Shown here one piece after another: positions 36,914-45,556 of a stretch of 64,000 bases of DNA. This stretch comes from Bacteroidota bacterium (lineage in GTDB: Bacteria > Bacteroidota > Bacteroidia > Bacteroidales > F082), in NCBI GenBank assembly GCA_016715945.1, contig JADJXJ010000001.1, forward strand, positions 1,116,001-1,180,000. Direction: 5' to 3'. A program made the translations under genes and the position numbers. Every line of letters starts with the position of its first letter. The stretch's first letter is position 1. Below the pieces are notes generated by a model that made no database searches, was not told the DNA's origin, and saw nothing but the letters and a program-made list of their open reading frames with translations.

Positions 36914-37855
36914 ATGGGACAAGAACACAACCATTCGCACAGTTCGAACAAAAAAACCTTAACCATCAGCCTTGTTATTATTACGACTTATATGGCAGTA
37001 GAGGTTATCGGTGGTTTGATTACAAACAGCCTTGCTTTATTGGCAGATGCAGGGCATATGCTGAGCGATGCTATTTCATTGTTCATTGCCTTAATGGCTT
37101 TTAAATTCAGCAGTAAAGTAGCCGATTATGGTAAAACGTATGGATATAAACGGTTTGAAATATTAGCTGCGATTATCAATGGAGCAACGCTGATACTGAT
37201 TTCAGTTTATATTATATATGAAGCAATCGAACGTTTCCAAAATCCGCCCGAAATTCAATCCTACGGAATGCTCATTATTGCATTTATAGGCTTATTGGTC
37301 AATGTGCTTGTAGCTTGGATAATGATGCGTGGAGCTGATGTAAAGGAAAACCTCAATATGCGTGGAGCGTACCTGCACGTCATCAGTGATATGCTTGGTT
37401 CGGTTGGTGCCATCATCGCAGCTTTGCTCATTCTATTCTTTGGTTGGAGTTGGGCAGACCCTCTAGCAAGTGTTATCGTTTCCATATTGGTATTGCGAAG
37501 CGGATACTTAGTTACCAAATCATCGGTACACGTACTTATGGAGGGTACACCCAATAATGTAGAAATAGAAAAAGTAACGGACAAAATCTTAAAAACAGAC
37601 GGTATTCAAAACATTCACGACTTACATATTTGGACAATTACAAGCGGTTTGAATGCTCTTACCTGCCACGCAGTTGTGAATGAAAAAATGACGATTGAAG
37701 AAAGCGAAAAAATGCTTCGTAAAATAGAACACGACTTGGAACACTTAAACGTTCATCACGTAACCATTCAGTTGGAAACACCTGCACACAAACACGATAA
37801 TTCAATATTGTGCAGCGTAAAGGCAGAACCAACAGCACACGAACATCATCACTGA
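36914..37855 (+). CDS. cation diffusion facilitator (CzcD-like)
   Basis: A 313-residue CDF exporter with six membrane helices. Metal-site Asp residues lie in LLADAGHMLSDAISLF and in AYLHVISDMLGSVGAI (HxxxD). It has a His-rich N-terminus (GQEHNHSHSS), a His-rich tail (HEHHH), and the C-terminal CDF domain (LHIWTITSGLNALTCHAVV). It probably exports Zn, Co or Cd; an assignment to copper is not supported by family knowledge. It is likely co-transcribed with copA. Confidence 0.9.
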   Translation: MGQEHNHSHSSNKKTLTISLVIITTYMAVEVIGGLITNSLALLADAGHMLSDAISLFIALMAFKFSSKVADYGKTYGYKRFEILAAIINGATLILISVYIIYEAIERFQNPPEIQSYGMLIIAFIGLLVNVLVAWIMMRGADVKENLNMRGAYLHVISDMLGSVGAIIAALLILFFGWSWADPLASVIVSILVLRSGYLVTKSSVHVLMEGTPNNVEIEKVTDKILKTDGIQNIHDLHIWTITSGLNALTCHAVVNEKMTIEESEKMLRKIEHDLEHLNVHHVTIQLETPAHKHDNSILCSVKAEPTAHEHHH

Positions 37856-37859
37856 TTTC

Positions 37860-37924
37860 AGTAAATCTCACAAATCAAACAATAAATAACACAACAACGC
37901 AGAATGATAATGTACTGAAATTTG
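37860..37924 (+). promoter_or_regulatory. copper operator and promoter, copy B
   Basis: AGTAAATCTCACAAATCAAA (37860-37879), ten bases, CACAACA (37890-37896), and GAAATTTG ending at 37924. The first 20 bases match copy A at 19 positions and every spacing is the same, although the intervening sequence differs. Confidence 0.7.
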
Positions 37925-37955
37925 CAGTATCAAATAACAATTAAAATTTTAAAAA

Positions 37956-38318
37956 ATGATAGTAAGAAAAACAGTGATAGCAGCACTTGCATCAATTGCG
38001 ATGTTTGTTGCATCTTGTGGAAACAGTAACAGCCACAACCAACACGTGGGACACGACCACGCAACCGAAACAGCCGTAAGCAATACGGAAACACAAAAAG
38101 CCAATCGTAATGAAAATGGCGAATTGATTGATGCAACAGGTAATATCATTACAGGTTGTCCCAGACATAGGGAAATGATAGGCTCGCAAGGCGATATGTG
38201 TCCGAAATGTGAGTATATGACAATGATACCTATCACTTGGGATATTGACGGAGTAGATACCGTAAGAGTTACAAGTTTGCCCGACTATAATCCACCTGCC
38301 GACAAACTCAAAAAATAA
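37956..38318 (+). CDS. heavy-metal-binding-domain lipoprotein
   Basis: A 120-residue protein with a signal ending in the lipobox VASCGN, then a His-rich linker (NSHNQHVGHDHA) and a metal-binding domain of the YHS/HMBD type with GCPRHREMIGSQGDMCPKCEYMTM. It is probably a periplasmic copper-binding lipoprotein. It is under operator B and is followed 36 bases later by an HMA chaperone gene. Confidence 0.85.
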   Translation: MIVRKTVIAALASIAMFVASCGNSNSHNQHVGHDHATETAVSNTETQKANRNENGELIDATGNIITGCPRHREMIGSQGDMCPKCEYMTMIPITWDIDGVDTVRVTSLPDYNPPADKLKK

Positions 38319-38354
38319 AAACAATCATTAAATAACAATTCAAAATTCAATAAA

Positions 38355-38576
38355 ATGGAAAATAAAGAATTTAAATTCAAAACCAATCTCAACTGTGGAG
38401 GTTGTGTATCAAAAGTAAAGTCAGATTTAGATAATGCCGAAGGAGTCTGCCATTGGAAGGTGGACACGGATAATGCCGATAAAATCCTTACCGTGATTTC
38501 AAAAGGAATTACGGAAGAAGAAGTAGTATCTATTATCAAAAGTAAAGGTTTCAAAATAGAGCCTTTGAATGCTTAA
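38355..38576 (+). CDS. HMA-domain metallochaperone
   Basis: A 73-residue protein with one heavy-metal-associated domain. The metal motif is NCGGCV (CxxC) near residue 12, followed by the beta-alpha-beta pattern (KVKSDLDNAEGVCHWKVDTDNADKILTV). It is probably a copper chaperone serving CopA. It is the last gene before a strong terminator. Confidence 0.88.
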   Translation: MENKEFKFKTNLNCGGCVSKVKSDLDNAEGVCHWKVDTDNADKILTVISKGITEEEVVSIIKSKGFKIEPLNA

Positions 38577-38580
38577 TCCG

Positions 38581-38618
38581 AAGAACTATCCGAAGCCTTG
38601 CTTCGGAGTTCTTTCTTA
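38581..38618 (+). terminator. rho-independent terminator
   Basis: AAGAACT and CCGAAG pair with CTTCGG and AGTTCTT (38581-38595 with 38601-38613), followed by TCTT. It ends the operator-B transcript or attenuates the genes beyond it. Confidence 0.8.
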
Positions 38619-38650
38619 ATCCATTCATTTAACAATCAAAAAAAAGAGAA

Positions 38651-39091
38651 GTGAAAAAGTTAGTTTTAATAGGGCTAATGTTGTTTGGTTATTCAGCATT
38701 TGCCCAAAACACAAGTAATCTATTAAATAAGTACATCAGTGTAAAAAATGCATTGGTAAATAGTGATACTAAAGAAGCAAACACAACTATCAGCACTTTT
38801 TACGAAGCTATAAAAAGTGAAGAAAATTTTACACAGAAAAACGACTTACTGAAAGCCACCGACAAATTAAGCAAGGCAGGTAACAACCTTGAAAAGCAAA
38901 GAGCCGCTTTCAACGATGTATCAACCGTACTGTGGAAAGTGGTAAAATCATCAGACAAAGTAAACCAACCCGTTTACTACCAATATTGCCCGATGAAAAA
39001 AGCATATTGGCTAAGCAAAGAAAAGGAGATTAAAAATCCTTACTACGGTTCTTCTATGCTTACCTGTGGTAAAGTTGCCGAAACTAAATAA
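38651..39091 (+). CDS. DUF3347 periplasmic copper-binding protein
   Basis: A 146-residue exported protein starting at GTG, with signal peptide KLVLIGLMLFGYSAFAQ. The mature part has the DUF3347 pattern: helical NKYISVKNALVNSDTKEA, then YYQYCPMKKAYWLSKEKEIKNPYYGSSMLTCGKV, with Cys, Met and Tyr in positions suited to copper binding. The family is usually found in copper-resistance and CusB-type systems. It lies between two hairpin terminators. Confidence 0.85.
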   Translation: MKKLVLIGLMLFGYSAFAQNTSNLLNKYISVKNALVNSDTKEANTTISTFYEAIKSEENFTQKNDLLKATDKLSKAGNNLEKQRAAFNDVSTVLWKVVKSSDKVNQPVYYQYCPMKKAYWLSKEKEIKNPYYGSSMLTCGKVAETK

Positions 39092-39101
39092 ATAACCCAG
39101 T

Positions 39102-39131
39102 AAGGCATTTCTCAATGGGCAATGCCTTTTA
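39102..39131 (+). terminator. rho-independent terminator, short
   Basis: AAGGCATT (39102-39109) pairs with AATGCCTT (39121-39128) and is followed by TT. The tail is short, so termination may be partial. Confidence 0.6.
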
Positions 39132-39158
39132 ACGTTTATAACCAATGCGATTTTTAAA

Positions 39159-40430
39159 ATGGATAATCAAAAATTTCTTTACAAAAAGCTGTTGCCGCTA
39201 ACCCTGTTGGCACTCTTTATATCACAAGTCAGCATTGCGCAAAAGGTAGTTCATTACGACCTGTATGTAAAAGATACGCTTGTAAACTATGCAGGCAAGG
39301 AAAAGAGGGCAATCGCTGTAAACGGTCAAATCCCGATGCCCACGCTTGAATTTACAGAGGGCGACACGGCAGAAATCGTAGTACATAACCAGTTAAAAGA
39401 AAGTACATCCCTGCACTGGCACGGATTGTTCCTGCCGAATAAGGAAGACGGCGTACCTTTCTTAACGCAAATGCCGATTGAGCCGGGCACAACCTATACT
39501 TACCGTTTCCCGATTATTCAGGCCGGAACGCATTGGTATCATTCGCATTCGGGCTTACAGGAGCAAATTGGAATGTACGGCAGCTTTATAATGCACAAAA
39601 AGGCTGACGATAAAACATTTAGAAAAGGAATTGACGATTTACCGGAAATTCCCATAATGCTAAGCGAATGGACGAACCTGAAGCCCGAAAATGTACACCG
39701 TATGCTGCACGCAGCAAGCGACTGGTTTGCGATAAGGAAAGGCGCAACACAAAGCTACGCCGAAGCCATTAGAAGCGGTAAATTCAAAACCAAGCTAAAC
39801 AACGAATGGAAGCGTATGTTGGCAATGGACGTGAGCGATGTGTATTACGACCGTGTAATGATGAACGGTAATCATCATACCGATTTAAAAAGCATTGACG
39901 GTAAGCCCTTAAAAGCAGGCGACAAAGTACGTTTACGCATTTCTAATGGCGGCGCATCATCTTACTTTTGGCTGCGCTACGCAGGTGGTAAAATTACCGT
40001 AGTAGCGAGTGATGGTAACGATGTGGAGCCTGTGGAAGTGGACAGGTTGATTATTGCCGTATCAGAAACTTACGATGTAGTTGTTACCATTCCCGAAGAC
40101 GGTAAAGCCTTTGAATTTATGGCAACAACCGAAGACCGTACCCAATCAGCCAGCTATTTTATAGGCAATGGCGAAAAAAAATATGTAGGCGAAATGCCAC
40201 GTCTGAAATACTTCGAGGGAATGAAGATGATGAACGATATGATGAAGATGAATGGCGACCTTGATGATATGGGTATGAATATGAGCCTTAACCAGATGGA
40301 TATGAATGTAGTAATGTATCCTGAAATCACAGGCGAGGAAAAGAAAAAAGGTAAAAAGGAAACACACGATAATCATCCTGAACACGAAAAAGGCAAGATG
40401 CAGAACACGAACATCATAAGCACAGTATGA
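39159..40430 (+). CDS. multicopper oxidase, N-terminal part (split gene)
   Basis: A 423-residue piece of a CopA-type periplasmic multicopper oxidase. It has a signal peptide (LLPLTLLALFISQVSIAQ) and the first cupredoxin domain with copper ligands HWHG (SLHWHGLFLP) and HYHSHS-like HWYHSHSGLQEQ. A second cupredoxin is followed by a Met-rich copper-binding linker (MKMMNDMMKMNGDLDDMGMNM). The C-terminal ligands are in the next frame, whose ATG overlaps this stop (ATGA, 40427-40430). Normally one polypeptide; a one-base deletion near 40427 would explain the split. Either frameshifted or translationally coupled. Confidence 0.85.
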   Translation: MDNQKFLYKKLLPLTLLALFISQVSIAQKVVHYDLYVKDTLVNYAGKEKRAIAVNGQIPMPTLEFTEGDTAEIVVHNQLKESTSLHWHGLFLPNKEDGVPFLTQMPIEPGTTYTYRFPIIQAGTHWYHSHSGLQEQIGMYGSFIMHKKADDKTFRKGIDDLPEIPIMLSEWTNLKPENVHRMLHAASDWFAIRKGATQSYAEAIRSGKFKTKLNNEWKRMLAMDVSDVYYDRVMMNGNHHTDLKSIDGKPLKAGDKVRLRISNGGASSYFWLRYAGGKITVVASDGNDVEPVEVDRLIIAVSETYDVVVTIPEDGKAFEFMATTEDRTQSASYFIGNGEKKYVGEMPRLKYFEGMKMMNDMMKMNGDLDDMGMNMSLNQMDMNVVMYPEITGEEKKKGKKETHDNHPEHEKGKMQNTNIISTV

Positions 40431-41488
40431 ATAAGGACGATGACCCGAACCGTTATAATGCCAATGCTTTGAGCGAAATAGTTACACTCAATTACGCAAT
40501 GCTCAAATCGCCACACAATACTGAACTGCCCAAAGATGCACCCGTTAAAGAACTGAAATTTACCCTTACAGGAAATATGAACCGCTATGTATGGAGTATG
40601 GATAACCGTGTACTTTCAGAAAGCGATAAAATACCTGTAAAAAAAGGCGAAATATTGAGAATTACCATTTACAATAACTCAATGATGCGACACCCGATAC
40701 ACCTGCACGGCTTTGATTTCAGAGTGTTAAACCAACACGGTAATAATGCACCAATGAAGAATATTATTGACATTATGCCAATGGAAACAGATACCATAGA
40801 GTTTTTGGCAAATGTAGAGGGAGATTGGTTTTTCCATTGTCATATACTGTATCATATGATGGCAGGAATGAACAGAGTATTTGCAGTTGATGATTACAAA
40901 AATCCATATCTGCCCAACAAAGAAAAAGCCTACAAAATGTTGCAGCGAGAAAGCAATATGCCACACTTTATGGCACAGAATGATTTTGCTACCAATGGTA
41001 ATGATGGCGAGTTAATGTTAATGAATGCCCGATATAGCTTAGGCACAGAATGGCGTTTGGGTTACAACGATATGCACGGCTACGAAATGGAAACACATTT
41101 TGGGCGTTATATCGGAAAAATGCAGTGGCTGATGCCCTTTGTTGGTTTTGATTGGCGATACCGAAAAATGGGAATGGACGAACACGAGAAAAACCTCTTT
41201 GGACAAGTAAATAAAAAAGACAATCGGGCAGCCGTTAGTTTAGGAGTAATGTACACATTGCCTATGTTGGTAAATGTGCAGGCAGAAGTATATCACGATG
41301 GCATATTTCGTTTGTCACTGATGCGTGAAGACATTCCGATTTCCAAGCGATTAAGAGCAGGATTTATGGTCAATACCGACTTTGAGTATATGGTAGATTT
41401 ACGCTACATTTTGACAAGACATTTAGGAATAAGAACACACTATGACAGCGATATGGGATTGGGTGTCGGATTATCACTTAATTACTAA
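40427..41488 (+). CDS. multicopper oxidase, C-terminal part fused to a barrel-like domain (split gene)
   Basis: 353 residues. The first half is the last cupredoxin of the oxidase, with ligands HPIHLHGFDF and FHCHILYHMMAGM (the HCH type-1/type-3 site). The second half (from about residue 180) is a beta-strand pattern (SLGTEWRLGYNDMHGYEMETHF, ending GLGVGLSLNY) that resembles a CopB-like outer-membrane barrel. No signal peptide is present, so on its own it cannot be exported; it needs joining to the upstream part. Adding one base at the junction restores a single frame (STV-MNKDDD). Confidence 0.83.
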   Translation: MNKDDDPNRYNANALSEIVTLNYAMLKSPHNTELPKDAPVKELKFTLTGNMNRYVWSMDNRVLSESDKIPVKKGEILRITIYNNSMMRHPIHLHGFDFRVLNQHGNNAPMKNIIDIMPMETDTIEFLANVEGDWFFHCHILYHMMAGMNRVFAVDDYKNPYLPNKEKAYKMLQRESNMPHFMAQNDFATNGNDGELMLMNARYSLGTEWRLGYNDMHGYEMETHFGRYIGKMQWLMPFVGFDWRYRKMGMDEHEKNLFGQVNKKDNRAAVSLGVMYTLPMLVNVQAEVYHDGIFRLSLMREDIPISKRLRAGFMVNTDFEYMVDLRYILTRHLGIRTHYDSDMGLGVGLSLNY

Positions 41489-41558
41489 AACTGATAAGAA
41501 TGATTGTAGTGTTAGCTACACGACTAAAACAGGCATCAGTACTAATAAGCCAACACAC

Positions 41559-41628
41559 AGGCAAGCACATTACGCATTTTGGCAACCGCACAATACCGAC
41601 AAAAAATGCGTAAAGAGCTTGCCTTTTC
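41559..41628 (+). terminator. long hairpin, probable terminator of the oxidase gene
   Basis: Two 22-base arms (41559-41580 and 41603-41624) pair with a three-base mismatch: AGGCAAGC and TTACGCATTTT against AAAATGCGTAA and GCTTGCCT. TTTT follows. Confidence 0.65.
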
Positions 41629-41712
41629 CAACCCAAGAAAAAATTTCCTTTCCCTTCTTTTTTTTATTTTTTTCAGCCGACACACAACGGACGACCAATA
41701 GCCACAGCCACT

Positions 41713-41836
41713 AACAAGGGTTTGGCGTCAGGCGGGCTGACGTGCTAAATTGAACATTGGTACTTTTCATTAACTTTGGTGCGTGGTTGAACATTCGTGC
41801 ATTTAATCCCGCCCGAACGCCAAGCCCCGAACCGTT
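41713..41836 (+). repeat. attC-like imperfect palindrome 2
   Basis: The left arm is 41713-41736 (AAC, then GGGTTTGGCGT and AGGCGGG) and the right arm 41808-41836 (CCCGCC, ACGCCAAGCCC, then GTT). Extra bases are on the right arm, as in attC sites. The centre carries TTTGGTGC and GTGCTAAA words shared with the other sites. Confidence 0.65.
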
Positions 41837-41885
41837 GAACTAAACCGCCCCCTTTCGGAGGCGGTAAAATTCTGGTAATTTTAGG

Positions 41886-42757
41886 GTGCAAACTTTAAAA
41901 CTTACCAAAATGAAAAAGAATCATTCTCAACTTGTTGAGCGGCTTCTCCGTGAGATGCAACTCAGAAATTACAGCCCAAGAACCATACATACTTATGGCG
42001 AGCTGATGTCAAAGGTAGAAAACTTCTTTCATCTGCCTATTGACAAAATTACAACAAATCAATTCAAAGATTATCTTCACCGGCGTATCACGCAGGAAGG
42101 TATTTCCACATCCTGCGTTAACCAGTACATCAGCGCTTTTAAGATCTTGCAAACCGATGTACTTAAACACAACTGGGAGGACATAAAATAAAACGCCCAC
42201 GGCGCACCAAAAGCTTCCGGTTGTGTTATCGCTTGCCGAAATAGAAAAACTGATCGCTGTTACACAAAACATTAAACACCGTGCCATTTTGATGCTGGCA
42301 TACTCTTCCGGCCTCAGGCGTGAGGAAGTACAGTTGATAAAGCCTTCAGCCATTGATTCGGCACGTATGCAGGTGCATGTGGTTCAGGGCAAAGGAAAGA
42401 AAGACCGCTACACAATCCTGGCAACAAAAACCCTCGAGATCTTAAGGCATTATTATAAGTGCGAAAGGCCTTCATGCTATCTTTTGAAGTCCGCGGAAAA
42501 AAGGAAAGCCCCTGGCAGATCAGACCCTGAACACTATTGTTAAGAAATCGGCCCTGAAAGCTGGCATTAAGAAACAAATCTCCTTTCACACCCTCAGGCA
42601 CTGCTTTGCTACCCATTTGCTCGAAAAAGGCGTAAACCTCCGGCTGATCCAGCAATTTCTCGGGCACACTTCACTGAAAACCACTGCAGGGTATCTTCAC
42701 CTGGTAACCATCAACCCCGCCAGCGTTGTTTCTCCATTGGATTCCATGAATGTGTAA
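41886..42757 (+). pseudogene. decayed tyrosine recombinase of the IS91-like element
   Basis: Three frames are needed to read one integrase. Frame one (to 42191) holds the SAM-like domain LREMQLRNYSPRTIHTYGELM. Frame two (42223-42540) has LSLAEIEKLIAVTQ and the first catalytic Arg in YSSGLRREEVQL. Frame three (from about 42510) has LNTIVKKSALKAGI, HTLRHCFATHLL, FLGHTSLKTT and the Tyr in GYLHLVTI. Shifts lie near 42190 and 42510. It stops 12 bases before the transposase start. Recombinases paired with IS91-type transposases are known in Bacteroidota. Confidence 0.85.
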
Positions 42758-42769
42758 GGTTTGAATCCG

Positions 42770-43930
42770 ATGCAAAATACTCGCCAGCGCATTGAGCTTG
42801 CAGATATTTTCAGCAGCCATGCCAAATCATTCCTGCAACATCACCAGCTTTGCCCCCAACAGCAAAAAGCTTTCGATGCCATCATCCGCTGCCGCACCGC
42901 TGCACTTGGCGGACACATTGACCGCTGCGATAGTTGTGGCTACCAGCGTCCATCATACAACTCTTGCCGTAACCGCAATTGCCCCAAGTGCCAGTTTGTT
43001 AAGAAAGTGCAATGGGTTGATAAACTGGCAGCCAACCTGCCGCCGGTAAAACATTTTCATGTGGTTTTTACGATCCCACGTTGTTTGCACCAGCTCTTTT
43101 TCCTGAATCAGAAAAGTGCATACGCTTTACTTTTCAAGGCTGCCGGACAAGCCCTGTTGCAGTGTGCCCTGAACCCCGCGTTTCTGGGTGCACAAGCCGG
43201 GGCGGTAGCCATCTTGCATACCTGGGGACAAACACTGGTGTACCATCCGCACATACACATGATTGTCCCGGCAGGAGGGCTTTCAGAGGATCAAATGGAA
43301 TGGAAAGCATCGGGTAAAAAGTTCTTCCTCCCGGTAAAAGCCCTTAGCCAGGTATTCCGTGGCATACTTTGCAGGCTCATTGAACATGGCATTGCTAACA
43401 GCCAGATTCGTTTACCGGATACAACTGAGGATTTTAAATCATTGAAAACCCAATGCTACAGCAAAAACTGGGTGGTGTACTGCGAAAAACCCTTTTCAGG
43501 CCCACACAGCCTGATTCAATACCTGGGCAATTACACCCATAGGGTTGCTATCTCAAATCAAAGACTGATACAGTGTGAAAATGAAAAAGTCAGTTTCTCT
43601 TACAAAGATTATAAGGCAGCAAGTATGAGAAAAATAATCTCGCTTGATGTAAATGAGTTCATCCGCCGCTTTATGCAACATGTGTTGCCAGAGGGATTCT
43701 ATAAAATCAGGTATTTCGGATTTATGGCCATGTGCAACATGAAAGAAAAGCTTGCCAGGTGTATTGAGCTTATTGATAAAGCTACTTTCCTGCCGGCGCT
43801 TGTGGGATTAACGGCTTTGGAAGTATGGCGCAACATCACAGGTAATGACACCTTGCTCTGCCCAAAATGTAAAACCGGAATCATGAAACCTGTACCTGCT
43901 GAGGTTGCCGGTATGTTGAAACCCGGATAG
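42770..43930 (+). CDS. IS91-family transposase (Y2/HUH type)
   Basis: A 386-residue rolling-circle transposase. The N-terminal zinc-binding region is CDSCGYQRPSYNSCRNRNCPKCQ. The HUH motif appears in VYHPHIHMIVPAGGL. The catalytic tyrosine region is QYLGNYTHRVAISNQRL. A C-terminal pair of cysteines is in CPKCKTGIM. An upstream TTG (42761) gives three extra residues. The reading frame is intact, in contrast to the adjacent recombinase. Confidence 0.9.
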   Translation: MQNTRQRIELADIFSSHAKSFLQHHQLCPQQQKAFDAIIRCRTAALGGHIDRCDSCGYQRPSYNSCRNRNCPKCQFVKKVQWVDKLAANLPPVKHFHVVFTIPRCLHQLFFLNQKSAYALLFKAAGQALLQCALNPAFLGAQAGAVAILHTWGQTLVYHPHIHMIVPAGGLSEDQMEWKASGKKFFLPVKALSQVFRGILCRLIEHGIANSQIRLPDTTEDFKSLKTQCYSKNWVVYCEKPFSGPHSLIQYLGNYTHRVAISNQRLIQCENEKVSFSYKDYKAASMRKIISLDVNEFIRRFMQHVLPEGFYKIRYFGFMAMCNMKEKLARCIELIDKATFLPALVGLTALEVWRNITGNDTLLCPKCKTGIMKPVPAEVAGMLKPG

Positions 43931-44292
43931 ATAAGCATTTACCCATTTCGTTCATTGACAAATTTCCATCATCTCAATGGCTCATCAGCCATCATGGGAT
44001 TGCTATGCCCTGACTACAAAAAAAATCCAAGATTATCAATCCTTTACATCTATGAAAAAGAAAAAGTCAAATTAAAGTAACCCCGAAACAGCCAGGCCGA
44101 AAAAAAGCATTCATAGAAAACCCATAGCCAGGCGGCTTAGTCCAACTTCATTTTATTCATCATTTCCCACGTTTTTCTGTTTAACCCACAGCAAGTACTT
44201 GACTTCTCTCCCCTTTGGATTATATTTGCAGGGAAACGATGAATAAAATGCTTATCGTTATGCTCAAAAAAAAACAATGATATGATTATAAA
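43931..44292. other. intergenic region before the first Crp/Fnr gene
   Basis: About 360 bases without a gene. It probably includes the right end of the IS91-like element. A promoter-like box TATATTTG at 44221-44228, with TTG at 44199, could drive the regulator gene. No attC-like palindrome was found here. Confidence 0.5.
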
Positions 44293-44856
44293 ATGCAATT
44301 CAAAGATAAATTACAGGAATATTACAAACTTACAAATCAAGATTGGGAAATAAGTATAAAATATTTTAAAACAGAAATTTACAATGCAAATACTTTTTTT
44401 CTCAAACAAGATACCATTTCAGATAAATTAGGTTTTGTAAAATCCGGATTGTTATATTCATTCGTTTATAATGAGAATTTAGACGAAGTTACTTCTCATT
44501 TTTTTCAAGCCGGAGATGTAGTTATCTCAATAGAAAGTTTTAATAATCAAACACCTACAACTGAAAATATATTTGTTTTTGACAACGCTGAATTATTAAC
44601 GATTACATATTCAGATATAAAAGAATTATACAAAATCATTCCAATTTGGCAGCAGATATGCAAAGATGTTGCCGAGATGAAAAACAAAAATTTAATAAAC
44701 AGAATATTGCAATTTCAAACACTTTCTGCAACTGAACGATATCAACAATTCTGCACAAAATTTCCCGAGATTATTAAGAAAGTTCCATTACGCTTGATTG
44801 CTTCATATTTAGGCATTGACATTGCTACTTTGAGCAGAATTAGAAAGAAAAAATAA
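44293..44856 (+). CDS. Crp/Fnr-family transcription regulator 1
   Basis: A 187-residue regulator with a cyclic-nucleotide-binding-like barrel (TISDKLGFVKSGLLYSFVYN, EVTSHFFQAGDVVISIES) and a C-terminal winged helix whose recognition helix reads SYLGIDIATLSRIRKKK. It lacks the Fnr iron-sulfur Cys cluster and the cAMP contact residues are not obvious, so the signal is unknown. The next promoter carries a TTGAC-N4-GTCAA box, suggesting it controls the three genes that follow. Confidence 0.88.
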   Translation: MQFKDKLQEYYKLTNQDWEISIKYFKTEIYNANTFFLKQDTISDKLGFVKSGLLYSFVYNENLDEVTSHFFQAGDVVISIESFNNQTPTTENIFVFDNAELLTITYSDIKELYKIIPIWQQICKDVAEMKNKNLINRILQFQTLSATERYQQFCTKFPEIIKKVPLRLIASYLGIDIATLSRIRKKK

Positions 44857-44860
44857 TTTT

Positions 44861-44905
44861 TTGACTTTTGTCAAACAATCCAAAATATAAAACAACATAA
44901 TTTTG
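44861..44905 (+). promoter_or_regulatory. Crp/Fnr box with promoter, module 1
   Basis: TTGAC-TTTT-GTCAA (44861-44874) is a perfect Fnr-like palindrome. TAATTTTG (44898-44905) is a -7 box whose first base is 30.5 bases from the box centre, which would put the box near -44. That is a class II activator position. It lies 4 bases after the regulator stop. Confidence 0.72.
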
Positions 44906-44941
44906 CACCGTATTTATTAACTTCTTAAACGGTATAAAATT

Positions 44942-45544
44942 ATGAAACGAGTTATTTTAATATTTCTATTCCAACTATTTGTGAATATTTCTTTTTCACA
45001 AGTCCAATCATTTTATAATGCTGAATATGTGAAAAATGAAATAAATTTTGGTCAAATCAATAATCTAAGTTATAAACCAAAAATAAATTATTTTACAAAA
45101 TCAATAGTTGCTGTATCACCAATAATAGCCACTACTGCTATATATTATAACAATCAAAACCCGATAAATACACCTTATAATATTCTCAATAGAACATTAA
45201 TTTCAGGAGCATTGTTTACAACAACTTTGGCGACTGGGTTTTGGCTTTCAAATTCAGAAAAACCTTATAATACATTATTATTTACAACGCACAAATTATC
45301 AACTCTTTCCAATATTGCATTGCTTGACTATACTGCGTGGCAAAAACACAAACATTTTTCACTTACTAATGCAGAAAAAATAACGTCAATTGTAATGAAT
45401 ATTTGCTTTGTTTCCACAATTGCAACAGGCGGAATGTTAAGCACTAATAAAACAATGCCTAAGTTTGTCCACACTTTACATAAAACAACGCCTTGGATAA
45501 CAATTGTTTCTTCAAGTCTATTACTTTACTTACTTAATAAATAA
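44942..45544 (+). CDS. exported or membrane protein, unknown, in Crp/Fnr module 1
   Basis: A 200-residue protein with a signal-like start (RVILIFLFQLFVNISFSQ) and four hydrophobic stretches (SIVAVSPIIATTAIYY, LISGALFTTTLATGFWL, ITSIVMNICFVSTIATGGML, ITIVSSSLLLYLL). No family is recognised. The helix with KLSTLSNIALLDYTAWQKH resembles small heme-b561-like or DUF-type membrane proteins with His residues near the helix ends. It is the first gene under the box at 44861. Confidence 0.65.
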   Translation: MKRVILIFLFQLFVNISFSQVQSFYNAEYVKNEINFGQINNLSYKPKINYFTKSIVAVSPIIATTAIYYNNQNPINTPYNILNRTLISGALFTTTLATGFWLSNSEKPYNTLLFTTHKLSTLSNIALLDYTAWQKHKHFSLTNAEKITSIVMNICFVSTIATGGMLSTNKTMPKFVHTLHKTTPWITIVSSSLLLYLLNK

Positions 45545-45556
45545 ATCATTACAATT

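Larger units (their letters stand above)
41841..43990 (+). mobile_element. IS91-like element with recombinase gene; right end not fixed
   Basis: The element carries a decayed tyrosine recombinase and an intact IS91-type transposase. Its left end may be at 41841, directly after GAAC (41837-41840), where a hairpin CCGCC/GGCGG (41845-41864) begins; IS91 relatives insert next to GAAC or CAAG-type tetranucleotides. The right end could not be found. Boundaries are approximate. Confidence 0.55.

Noticed and set aside
41442..41714. A 90-codon frame after the oxidase gene
   Set aside because: It spans the oxidase end, the long hairpin terminator and the opening of an attC-like site.
44199..44203. TTGAC before the first Crp/Fnr gene as a self-regulatory box
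   Set aside because: Only one half-site is present; the partner half is missing at the right spacing.
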